Shown here in pieces: positions 44,944-53,068 of a stretch of DNA of 64,000 nucleotides (position 1 is the first letter of the stretch; each line of letters begins with the position of its first letter). Where the stretch lies: contig AAVV01000003.1 of assembly GCA_000169115.1 (NCBI GenBank), positions 244,911 to 308,910 on the forward strand, given 5' to 3'. Origin of the DNA: a marine gamma proteobacterium HTCC2080. Lineage in GTDB: Bacteria; Pseudomonadota; Gammaproteobacteria; Pseudomonadales; Halieaceae. The position numbers were made by a program, and so were the translations under genes. The notes below the pieces were generated by a model. It was not told the DNA's origin. It did not search any database and saw only the letters and a program-made list of their open reading frames with translations.

Positions 44944-45882
44944 TCATGGATTGGTGCTTATGCCGGTATCGTCGAGTGCTTTTACAGCTTCTGGATTTGT
45001 CTCTCGCATCTCTCGAATAAACGTGCTTTGACTCTCACTAAGCGGTTGTTTCACAACCACCTCGACGCGCCTGTTTTGTGCGCGCCCTTCCCAAGATTGA
45101 TTCGGAGCTTGTGGCCGTGTGTCGGCATGGCCAGAAATGGTCAATCGAATGGGATCCATCTTGGGGCCGTCCAGAAGTCGCTCAGCGACTGCGACTGACC
45201 TTGCCGCAGATAAATCCCAATTTGAACCATAGCGCGCAGTATTAATGGGCACGTTATCGGTATGGCCCTCGATAAAAATCAGGCCTTTAATTTCGTTCAG
45301 TGCGAAACCGGTTTTATCCAGTACCTCAAGGAAGCCGATATCAAGTTGTGCCGAGCCTGAGGGAAATGATCCTTTCTCCCGAATCCGAATTACAATAGTA
45401 CGACCCTCGCTCTCCACATCAATCTGTCCCGCTTCAATCTCAGCCTTTAGCAGCCGGCGCAACATTTCGGCGTCAAGCTCAGTCTCTTCAATGAGCATTT
45501 CCATTTCTTCGGTGATGAGGTCTTTCACTTCCCGAGCTTCGGTTTCTCTGGCATCAGGGTTACCAATGCGTAGTGAGTTGAGGTCTTGGTCTGTCGTGAC
45601 CTGTTCAATGCGCTCAAGGGGTGTGGGTTCGGGTATGCCTGGCTGAAATTCAGTGGCGACCACACTAGTTCCTTTTGGAATAGCTGTAATTTCCATTTTT
45701 TGTTGGACGCCAAAAGCGTTTTTCATAGACGCGGCGATCTGCTTGTACTTGATTACGTCAAGCTCTGAAAAAGATAAAATGATCACGAAGAAGCACATCA
45801 GCAGTGACATGAGATCTGCAAACGTAGCCATCCAAGCGGGTGATCCCGCGGGGCCTGAATCTTCGTCGTCGTCGTCGCTCAT
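44944..45882 (-). CDS. motB: Flagellar stator protein MotB/PomB
   Basis: 312 residues. One N-terminal transmembrane helix (about 16-40) contains the ion-binding Asp in TFADLMSLLMCFFVIILS. A linker (about 60-170) leads to the OmpA-like peptidoglycan-binding domain with FIEGHTDNVPINTARYGSNWDLSAARS. MotB anchors the stator to the cell wall. The TFADLMSLLMCFFVIILSF helix resembles the sodium-type PomB. Its start overlaps the motA stop by four bases. Confidence 0.95.
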   Translation of the reverse strand: MSDDDDEDSGPAGSPAWMATFADLMSLLMCFFVIILSFSELDVIKYKQIAASMKNAFGVQQKMEITAIPKGTSVVATEFQPGIPEPTPLERIEQVTTDQDLNSLRIGNPDARETEAREVKDLITEEMEMLIEETELDAEMLRRLLKAEIEAGQIDVESEGRTIVIRIREKGSFPSGSAQLDIGFLEVLDKTGFALNEIKGLIFIEGHTDNVPINTARYGSNWDLSAARSVAVAERLLDGPKMDPIRLTISGHADTRPQAPNQSWEGRAQNRRVEVVVKQPLSESQSTFIREMRETNPEAVKALDDTGISTNP

Positions 45883-46646
45883 TTGCCGCTGTTCGCATTT
45901 TTATCGCGATGGGCCGGATCTAAATACGCTTTTAGCATGCTTTCGATGACCCGGGGGTTCTGCCCTGCTTGAATGGCCAGAACGCCGTCGATACACATTT
46001 GGTGGATCAGTTTTTCATTACTCTTGCGCAGGTGCAGTTTGTCGGCAATCGGCAGAGCGACCATGTTGGCAAGTACCGCCCCGTACAGGGTGGTGAGCAA
46101 AGCGACCGCCATTTGTGGGCCAATAGCTTTTGGGTCGTTCATATTGACGAGCATGCCGACTAAACCAACGAGCGTACCGATCATACCCATGGCAGGCGCG
46201 ACATCGCCTACGGCGCGCCAAACTCGCTCGCCCCAGTTGTGGCGATCCATAGTCTGCTGCATATCCTTGGCCATGACGGCTTTCACGACTTCCTGGTTAC
46301 TACCGTCGACGAGCATCTGGATACCATCTTTTAAAAAAGACTCAGAAATGGCTGCTTTTTCGAGGGCCAGCAAGCCCTCTTTACGCCCAATATTCGCGAG
46401 ATTTACGATCTCTGCGATCAGGCTTTCTGGATCGTGGCTTTTATTGGAAAAGGCGCGACCCGCAACTTTAAAGGCCCCAAGGAACTGTTTTAGGGAAAAC
46501 TTCACCATAACAGTCATGAAGGTACCGCCAATTACAATCAGTATGGACGGAACGTTATAAAACGTTGGGCCAGCGCCACCGTAAAAGATTGCGGTGCCAA
46601 CAACGGCTAGTCCACCCAATAAACCTAAAAGAGTTGCTAAATCCAT
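45879..46646 (-). CDS. motA: Flagellar stator protein MotA/PomA
   Basis: 255 residues with four transmembrane helices. MDLATLLGLLGGLAVVGTAIFYGG at the start is like PomA, and the charged cytoplasmic loop and the GMIGTLVGLVGMLVNM helix are conserved. Five MotA surround two MotB and rotate as ions pass. PomA-like features suggest sodium, which fits a marine cell, but ion specificity is inference. Confidence 0.95.
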   Translation of the reverse strand: MDLATLLGLLGGLAVVGTAIFYGGAGPTFYNVPSILIVIGGTFMTVMVKFSLKQFLGAFKVAGRAFSNKSHDPESLIAEIVNLANIGRKEGLLALEKAAISESFLKDGIQMLVDGSNQEVVKAVMAKDMQQTMDRHNWGERVWRAVGDVAPAMGMIGTLVGLVGMLVNMNDPKAIGPQMAVALLTTLYGAVLANMVALPIADKLHLRKSNEKLIHQMCIDGVLAIQAGQNPRVIESMLKAYLDPAHRDKNANSGK

Positions 46647-46722
46647 GCGTTATGCTGTCGCTAATACCTTGTGTGAGGCTTAAAGAGAGGGCTGACTCCG
46701 AAGTCTGTCCTTATCGTATCTT

Positions 46723-46749
46723 AGAGCGTCCGATAAGCAAGAAAGTTTA
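46723..46749 (-). promoter_or_regulatory. Possible sigma-28 promoter of motAB
   Basis: On the minus strand: TAAACTTT, 11 bases, GACGCTCT. The -35 box differs from TAAAGTTT at one position and spacing is exact, but the -10 matches GCCGCTAC at only five of eight positions. It lies about 77 bases upstream of motA. Confidence 0.4.
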
Positions 46750-46786
46750 GAAGTCATTTCAGTGAACGTTATGGAGTGTTAGACCA

Positions 46787-47842
46787 TTGGAAGAGCTGCA
46801 ACTCACTTTGACACCCGCTCGAGTCGATCAGCGCAACTTCGGTGTGCAGATGTCGAACTGGCGCGTGGGGCAGCAACTCACGGCTTTAGTCGTTGAGTCT
46901 CGCCCTAATGGTGCGGTTTTACTGTCAATAGGGGGTAAGACTTTTGCAGCCAGTTCAGACCTGCCTGTTCAGGCGGGCACTCGAATGGCTATGGAGGTTA
47001 AGCAGGCTGGGCAAGAGTTGGTGCTGCGACGACTTCCCGATGCCAGTCTGCCTCGAGCCGACGCTGGTGGGAGAGCCGTAGCAACAACCTTGGCTCTCGG
47101 GTCACCGCGCCCAGCAGCCTTATTAAACCAGCTCAGCACGCAGGCCGCCCGCTTCGGATCGCCTGAGTTACAGGAGCTCACTCGGGCTATGCGGGGTCGA
47201 GCTCTAAAAGTTGAAAGCTTGACTGCGGGCGAGGTGCAGCGAGGGCTGCGGGACTCAGGGCTATTTACCGAAGTAGACTTGCTCGCGGGCCGAGGCAACC
47301 GTGCTAGCCAGTCAAGTAAAGCCAACTTGTCGCAAATACAGGCGGTTGCTTTGGCTCTGGCTGATAATCTTGATGAGGGTGCCACCGAAATTAAGGCGCT
47401 GCATCAGCTTGTAGACAAGGCAACGGCCTTGCTTAAGGGTATTTCCCAGCAGCAATTGGCTTCTTTACCCCAAGAGGATGGGGGCCAGCGGTGGCTATTT
47501 ACGCTGCCTGCGCAGCTGGGCGAGCAATTCCATGATATTCAGTTGCAGCTTGAACGTGAAGCACGTGAGATCGATCAGCCGGAGTGCTGGAAGGCCTCTT
47601 TATGCTTTGAATTTCCTGAGATGGGTTCTGTGGTTGTGCGGCTGCAGTTACAAGGCTCCGCTGTCAGCGTAGCTTTTGACTGCGACAAACCCGAAACAAC
47701 TGCGTGGCTACGGCGGTCAATGTCATCCCTAGAAAATCAGCTAAATTTCCGTAATTTTCGAACGGTAACCCTCTCGGCCAATGCGACGACCCAAAGAAGC
47801 GACCCGTCATCGGATGCTCCGGGCTTAAGTGTTGAAGCATGA
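46787..47842 (+). CDS. Second FliK-like hook-length control domain protein
   Basis: 351 residues from a TTG with GGAG ten bases upstream. The C-terminal third (about 230-330) resembles the FliK/Flg_hook domain: WLFTLPAQLGEQFHDIQLQLEREAREI...FEFPEMGSVVVRLQLQGSAVSVAFDC. The N-terminal region has the beta-rich MSNWRVGQQLTALVVESRPNGAVLLSIGGKTF block seen in similar proteins. It overlaps by four bases a gene for an FlhB C-terminal-like protein, a pairing known in many proteobacteria. The role is presumed to be in export switching, but is not established. Confidence 0.8.
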   Translation: MEELQLTLTPARVDQRNFGVQMSNWRVGQQLTALVVESRPNGAVLLSIGGKTFAASSDLPVQAGTRMAMEVKQAGQELVLRRLPDASLPRADAGGRAVATTLALGSPRPAALLNQLSTQAARFGSPELQELTRAMRGRALKVESLTAGEVQRGLRDSGLFTEVDLLAGRGNRASQSSKANLSQIQAVALALADNLDEGATEIKALHQLVDKATALLKGISQQQLASLPQEDGGQRWLFTLPAQLGEQFHDIQLQLEREAREIDQPECWKASLCFEFPEMGSVVVRLQLQGSAVSVAFDCDKPETTAWLRRSMSSLENQLNFRNFRTVTLSANATTQRSDPSSDAPGLSVEA

Positions 47843-48132
47843 GCGAATATTTCTGGGATGGGCGAAATCGTAAAAACCCGTCTTCAGTGGCCCTGCGCTA
47901 CGACGGCTCCCAAGCCCCGATTGTTGTGGCTACGGGTAGCGGTGAGATTGCCGATGCCATTAAAGCTAAGGCCGAAGAATCGGGGGTGCCGGTTGTTGAG
48001 GATCCTCGATTGGCGCAATTACTTTCGCAGGTGCCCCTTGGCGAGGAGATACCTGCAGAGCTGTATCGTGCGGTTGCCGAGGTCTTAGTGTTTGTGATGC
48101 AAATGGAAATGGCCCTGCAAAGCCGCGCCTAG
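47839..48132 (+). CDS. FlhB C-terminal domain-like protein (export switch homologue)
   Basis: 97 residues. VALRYDGSQAPIVVATGSGEIADAIKAKAEESGVPVVEDPRLAQLLSQVPLGEEIPAELYRAVAEVLVFVMQM parallels the cytoplasmic FlhB tail after the NPTH site (compare FlhB VALKY ... EEPPLARAL ... DEIPGNLFLAVARVLAYV). No membrane part and no NPTH site. Proteins of this kind are called FhlB or YlqH-like and can partly replace the FlhB tail. Coupled to the upstream FliK-like gene by ATGA. Confidence 0.88.
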   Translation: MSEYFWDGRNRKNPSSVALRYDGSQAPIVVATGSGEIADAIKAKAEESGVPVVEDPRLAQLLSQVPLGEEIPAELYRAVAEVLVFVMQMEMALQSRA

Positions 48133-48486
48133 TGCAACGCCTTATGCCATTCACCGCCAATTACCATAGGGATCAAAGTGGCAAGCGATATCGTCGGTAA
48201 AAATTTCGCGCAGGCGTTCAATATAGCCATGATCAAAGTATTAGCAATTTTTGGCCGGCCAATTTACGAGTAGCGTCTTCATCGAGCAGTCAGCACAAAC
48301 TCGTCGGCTCTTAGGCGGTCAGACTACTCGAAACGAATGCCTCTTGGTCCATAACCACCCAGTTCGATGTTTTCACTGTGCGTTTTAGGGCAGCACCCCA
48401 ACACCCCTTCAGAAGGGGTTAAGGCAGCGTGGTACGACTGAGCGCGGTCCTGTCAGGCGGCAGGGTTTTCAAGTTAGGTGTCATGA
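48133..48486. other. Intergenic region between convergent genes
   Basis: About 350 bases with no persuasive open frame. A CCCCTT/AAGGGG hairpin near 48403-48419 has no T-run on either side, so it is a poor terminator. No RNA gene recognised. Confidence 0.4.
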
Positions 48487-48945
48487 TCAGACGGCTTTAC
48501 GGGCGCGCTTATCGATGGCTGCCGCCAGAGAAGCGACAATGCCTCGACCCAGGTTACCTGCCTCAACACTTCCCGGTGAAGGTTTTGAATTGGCAATCAC
48601 GGGGGGCGAATCCAGGTCATCGGGTACGCACAGAGCCATTGACCAACCCTTAAATTGTCTTTCACCTGCAGGCTCGTACAGCAGGGGGGTGACATTGTGA
48701 TGCCGGGTATCTTGTGAGATTAGCCTGAACCTATCATTGATGGCCGCTTCAGGACCTTCCAGCACCTGTGCAAAGTGCCTGCCCGAAAACAGTAGGGCAC
48801 CGGTAACATCCGATTTCTGGTTGTTTTTTGCTGCGGTCTCTAAAATGCTTTGCAACCGGCTATTCACCAAAGTCTGTTTCGGTTCTTCGTCGGGTTGCAG
48901 GAGCATGACATCGCTAACGTAGGCTAAATGATACAGGTCGGCCAA
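48487..48945 (-). CDS. BLUF-domain blue-light photoreceptor
   Basis: 152 residues from a TTG (MADLYHLAYVS) preceded by AGAGGA at good spacing; the frame is open to an ATG at 49080, but the extra residues are unlike the family. BLUF core residues are present: Tyr9 in HLAYVS, Asn41/42 in AKNNQKSDVTGALLFSG, Gln60 in FAQVLEG and Trp100/Met102 in KGWSMAL. BLUF proteins bind FAD and rearrange hydrogen bonds around the Tyr-Gln pair on blue light. No output domain is fused, so signalling must be through a partner. A C-terminal tail of about 40 residues is weakly helical. Confidence 0.88.
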   Translation of the reverse strand: MADLYHLAYVSDVMLLQPDEEPKQTLVNSRLQSILETAAKNNQKSDVTGALLFSGRHFAQVLEGPEAAINDRFRLISQDTRHHNVTPLLYEPAGERQFKGWSMALCVPDDLDSPPVIANSKPSPGSVEAGNLGRGIVASLAAAIDKRARKAV

Positions 48946-49200
48946 TGGATTAAATCCTCTTATTTTTTTATGACAACAGTGACAGACAGCACTTCGGGAA
49001 AAAGCATCAGTGTGTTCACTGCACCGGCTATAAATAAAGTACGGGGGAACTAGAATTATGGACGTCTTGCCGGCCATCAATAGGCGGCATTCTGGCGGGC
49101 TTATCCACGGTTGAAATTTATTTTCCTGGTGTATTGCCTACCAGAATGTGCGGGCGTAGGCTCAGGCTCATCTAGACTTGTCAGTGTTAAGTGAGATGCC

Positions 49201-50541
49201 ATGATTCCCAAGAGTAGTCCCTTCATCATTATAGGCGCGGGCATTCACGGACTCAGTACGGCTTATCATCTTGCTAAGCGATTGCAGCGCAGTGGTCGTG
49301 GCTGCGGTGAGGACATTATCGTTTTAGATAAATCCGGTATCTGTGCCGGTGCTACGGGTATCGCCTGTGGCGTGATTCGCAATAATTATTATCAACCGGC
49401 AATGCGGGAGCTGATGGCACACTCTGTCAAGGTTTGGGAGAGTGATCCAGAAACGTACAGCTACCATCCCGTCGGTTACATGCAGATCAGCTGTGAGGCC
49501 ATGCGCGAGGACGTCGCCTCCATTCATCAGCAACAGCAGGCCATTGGTTACGAGTCAGTTTTTGTCGACGGCGCTGCGAACAGCGACGCCTACATGAAAA
49601 CGTTTTTTTCCGATTGGCGGGCTCAGGGTATTACCTCTGTCCTTCATGAAAAATCTGGGGGTTATGCCAATAACAGTCGCGCAATGTACGGATTGGCGGC
49701 CAAAGTTGAAGCCTTAGGCGTACGCATAATTACGGGCATTTCAGTGACTGCAATGGTGCGCGACGGGGCGGGCGCAATAGTTGCGGTTGATACCGATCAA
49801 TCCCAAATAAGCTGCGACTATGTGGTCGTTGCGGCGGGTCCTTGGGTCCCTAAATTTTGGGATATGCTCGGGCTTCCCTCATCAATTTCGATTAAGAATC
49901 CGAACACTGGCGTGGTATCGCAAAATATTCCAATGTGGGTTTATTGGTCTTTGCAAGAAGGCACTCTGGGTGTTGACCCCAAGCTTCAGGTGACCGAAGA
50001 CGGCGCGATGCCTCCTGTCATCCACGTCGATACTGACGCTCCTTTACACTCTGACGAAGATGGACGTTTGATCACCGACGACATGTGGGGCATTTATTAC
50101 AAGCCCGATTTTCATTTTGGCGGCGTGCAGGGTGGGGCCGCGCCTTTTATCATCGACAAGCCCGTGGGTGAGGTAGCAGTAGACCCTTACGGTCCAGCTT
50201 CCCCAGAGTTTGTTGTTGGCCCAGATTTTGCCGATATGTGGGTGTCTGCCTTGGCACACTGTCAGTCACGTTTTTCCGGTATGACCCCGCGCTTCAAGCG
50301 AGAGCCCTCGGGTGGTATTGGCGCCTTTACGCCAGATAGCTTTCCTGTTTTTGATGAAGTTTGTGAGAACTGCTTTGTCATCGCCGATTCGAATCACGGT
50401 TACAAGATGATTGGTGTCGGTGATTTGGTGGCCGATAAAATTTGCGGAGGCAGCTCCGACCTTCTCAAACCCTTCCGACTTTCACGCTATGAAGAGGGTG
50501 CTTTACATCCGGTTTCTAACAGTCCTTTCCCCTGGAGCTAA
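49201..50541 (+). CDS. DAO-family FAD-dependent oxidoreductase
   Basis: 446 residues. N-terminal FAD-binding Rossmann motif IIIGAGIHGLSTAYHLA (about 8-24), a second motif GICAGATGIACGVIRNNYY and a C-terminal FAD-contact region (FAVIADSNHGYKMIGVGD-like, about 395-410). It belongs with sarcosine/dimethylglycine and D-amino-acid oxidase-type flavoproteins. The substrate is not evident; amine oxidation or demethylation is plausible given the Rieske oxygenase encoded 158 bases downstream on the same strand. Confidence 0.82.
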   Translation: MIPKSSPFIIIGAGIHGLSTAYHLAKRLQRSGRGCGEDIIVLDKSGICAGATGIACGVIRNNYYQPAMRELMAHSVKVWESDPETYSYHPVGYMQISCEAMREDVASIHQQQQAIGYESVFVDGAANSDAYMKTFFSDWRAQGITSVLHEKSGGYANNSRAMYGLAAKVEALGVRIITGISVTAMVRDGAGAIVAVDTDQSQISCDYVVVAAGPWVPKFWDMLGLPSSISIKNPNTGVVSQNIPMWVYWSLQEGTLGVDPKLQVTEDGAMPPVIHVDTDAPLHSDEDGRLITDDMWGIYYKPDFHFGGVQGGAAPFIIDKPVGEVAVDPYGPASPEFVVGPDFADMWVSALAHCQSRFSGMTPRFKREPSGGIGAFTPDSFPVFDEVCENCFVIADSNHGYKMIGVGDLVADKICGGSSDLLKPFRLSRYEEGALHPVSNSPFPWS

Positions 50542-50699
50542 AGATTTTGTCTGGCAGTTTCACTAACAGTAGCGGCACCGCCGGGTTGTTTGCCTGCAGA
50601 AAATGCGGCCGACGAGAATCTAGTATTGAGAGCTTAACTAGTTTGTCGTGTTCAATTTTTAATGAATAGACCTGCGTCTGTGTCTTGGAGTTCAGTGCT

Positions 50700-51881
50700 A
50701 TGAGCGATGGCAGTTTTTTTGAGAGTGGGCATCATGGTCACTCAATGATTCAAGTCGAGAGTGACATAAACGTTGCATCTGGTTTGCCCAATGTGGCTTA
50801 CACCGATCATGATTTTTGGCTATTTGAAAGAGATCATGTCTTGGGACGCACGTGGGCTGCCCTCAGCTTCTCCAGTGAGGTCTGCGGGTCAGGTGTGACC
50901 GTGCCCATAACGTTTATGGACTTACCTTTATTTATGGTTCGCGATGCCGAGGGATGCGTTCGGGTATTCCACAATGTTTGTAGCCATCGCGGTATGCAAC
51001 TGGTTAGTGAAACGTCTCAAGCCGGATTGATGATTCGTTGTCCATATCATCGCTGGGGATACGATTTATCTGGGCAATTAAAGGCAACGCCCAATATTGG
51101 TGGTATGGGTATACACGACACTGCCGGATTCGATTGCCGAGAGCATGCGCTCAAAGAGGTGCGCAGTGCCGAGTATCTCGGGATGATTTTTATTAATTTA
51201 TCCGGTGAAGCATGTCCCATAGAAACCCTTTTAGCGCCGATTACTGCGCGTTGGCAGGCCTTGGCAGGCACCGATTTTTCGCAGCATCTGGCTAACGATC
51301 CGGGCGATTTTGGAACCCTAGAACTCACGGTTAATTGCAATTATAAGTTGGCCGTCGAGAACTACTGTGAGTCTTACCACCTGCCTTCGATTCACCCTGA
51401 TCTCAACAGTTACTCCCCTCTGGCGCAGCATTACAATTTGATCGTCGATGAGGTGGCATCGGGGCAGGGTACCCATACCTACGACCTAGAGCGTAGTGAG
51501 GGCCCACCATTACCAATTTTCCCCAATTGGGACGGAGAGCGACTCAAGACAGGGGAATATTTGTCGTTGTACCCCAATGTGTTGCTGGGCCTGCAAGCCG
51601 ATCATTTCTTTGCGATTATTTTAACCTCGGTAGCGCCGGATGAAACCCGGGAGAGGCTGCAGTTTTTTTATGCGGGGGCTAACGCCCTCGATGATGAGAC
51701 GCTGCAAAGGCGTCGAAGTTTGCACGGGGCATGGTCTCAAGTGTTTTCAGAGGATATCTCGGTGGTTGAAGGCATGCAGCGGGGGCGCGGCTCCAGTGCC
51801 TTTAACGGCGGCATCTTCTCTCCTGTGATGGATGGTCCCACCCATCATTTCCACCAGTGGTTTGCGAGGGGATACCAATAG
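50700..51881 (+). CDS. Rieske [2Fe-2S] aromatic-ring-hydroxylating-type oxygenase, alpha subunit
   Basis: 393 residues from the ATG with TTGGAG nine bases upstream. The Rieske cluster motif is exact: Cys94-x-His96, 17 residues, Cys114-x2-His117. The mononuclear iron ligands are in NYCESYHLPSIHPDLNSY (about 215-235). Such alpha subunits hydroxylate aromatics or remove N-methyl groups from betaines and carnitine. No ferredoxin reductase or small subunit is adjacent. Pairing with the DAO-type flavoprotein suggests amine or betaine demethylation, but this is inference. Confidence 0.85.
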   Translation: MSDGSFFESGHHGHSMIQVESDINVASGLPNVAYTDHDFWLFERDHVLGRTWAALSFSSEVCGSGVTVPITFMDLPLFMVRDAEGCVRVFHNVCSHRGMQLVSETSQAGLMIRCPYHRWGYDLSGQLKATPNIGGMGIHDTAGFDCREHALKEVRSAEYLGMIFINLSGEACPIETLLAPITARWQALAGTDFSQHLANDPGDFGTLELTVNCNYKLAVENYCESYHLPSIHPDLNSYSPLAQHYNLIVDEVASGQGTHTYDLERSEGPPLPIFPNWDGERLKTGEYLSLYPNVLLGLQADHFFAIILTSVAPDETRERLQFFYAGANALDDETLQRRRSLHGAWSQVFSEDISVVEGMQRGRGSSAFNGGIFSPVMDGPTHHFHQWFARGYQ

Positions 51882-51960
51882 GTGCTGAGCGTGCTCTTGG
51901 CTGCCGGCGTTGTTGCTTCGATGAGCTCAGGTGACGAAGTGCCGCTTGATGCCATGCTTT

Positions 51961-52842
51961 TTATGCGTTGCCAGCGCCTCGCTTTTTATCCGGATTGGGC
52001 TGCAAGGCTGCGCTGATTAGTGCGCCAAAAAGTATAAAAGCGGCACCGATTACAGTAGCAGTGGCAGGAACCTCCTTAAATAAAAGCCAACCCAAACTTG
52101 CGGCAAATACTATTTGAAGGTAGCTCAAGCTGGTAGCTCGACTGGCCGAGTCGGTTTGCATGGCCTTGGTGAGAGAAATTTGGCCCAGTTGGGTAAAGCA
52201 GCCCACCCCCAACAGCGTTAACCAGCCGATTTGGCTGGGCCAGATAAAATCCCCGGCCCCCAGTAAAAGCGTTGCAGGAACGCAAACCATGGGGAAGTAC
52301 AGGACGATGACCGAAGGGTGCTCGGTCGTTGCCAGCTTCCGCACCAGCGTGTAAGCAATGCCGCTGCCTAGGGCACCGCCTAGCCCGGCCAACACCGCCG
52401 CTATTGGCATAACCGAGGTGTTGGTGCTTTGGAGATAAGGGTAGACCACGCAGCCCAATCCTAAAAGGCTAAGGGCAATACAGATAAGTGTGGCCGGAGT
52501 GGGGCGCTCGCTGAGAAACCAGAACGCGAGGCCCGCTGTAAAGACGGGGTGCAAATATTGCAGAACGGTGGCCTGTGCATAGGGTAAGTTTATGAAGGCA
52601 TAAAAAACCCCTGTCAGCGCCATAAACCCGACCACCCCGCGTGCTAACAATAACCCCCGTTGACGACCCAGAGGGTTAGAGCCCGAGCGACGGATAGCGA
52701 TAAGGCATAAAAGGACAGAGATAATGGCTCGCACGAATATGATCTGCAGAAGCGGCAGACCTTCTGCGCTTGCAATCTTGACCATGGCCCCCATCAACGC
52801 AAATGCGAAGGCACTTAATAGCATGTAGCGGGGCCCCGTCAT
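51961..52842 (-). CDS. EamA-family (DMT superfamily) transporter
   Basis: 293 residues with about ten transmembrane helices arranged as two EamA repeats. The first spans about 5-135 and contains LPLLQIIFVRAIISVLLCLIAIR; the second about 145-285 and contains SYLQIVFAASLGWLLFKEVPATATVIGAAFILFGALI. Family members export metabolites; the substrate is unknown. Convergent with the Rieske gene and 226 bases from the next leftward gene. Confidence 0.9.
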   Translation of the reverse strand: MTGPRYMLLSAFAFALMGAMVKIASAEGLPLLQIIFVRAIISVLLCLIAIRRSGSNPLGRQRGLLLARGVVGFMALTGVFYAFINLPYAQATVLQYLHPVFTAGLAFWFLSERPTPATLICIALSLLGLGCVVYPYLQSTNTSVMPIAAVLAGLGGALGSGIAYTLVRKLATTEHPSVIVLYFPMVCVPATLLLGAGDFIWPSQIGWLTLLGVGCFTQLGQISLTKAMQTDSASRATSLSYLQIVFAASLGWLLFKEVPATATVIGAAFILFGALISAALQPNPDKKRGAGNA

Positions 52843-53068
52843 TATTAGACCTTAATTGGGTTGTCAGCTGTTTGCCTAAGTCGAAGCGAGTACGGACGTT
52901 CTATTTGAGAAATTCTTCGGTACTCGCTGCCCCCTTAGGCTTTGAGTTGCTAAAGGATACTAGCGTCTCGCTTAAGTCAATATCGGCGCTTTGGTGGGCC
53001 CTGTGCTCAAGCCCATTGTTGGTGAAATGCGGCATCATCGTCGAAGCGCGATGCCGCTCGTTTTTTAT

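Noticed and set aside
48403..48419. CCCCTT/AAGGGG hairpin as terminator of the FlhB-like gene
   Set aside because: No T-run on either side and about 270 bases from the stop codon.
48946..49080. N-terminal extension of the BLUF protein to an ATG at 49080
   Set aside because: The added 45 residues are unlike BLUF proteins, and the TTG at 48945 has a well placed AGAGGA.
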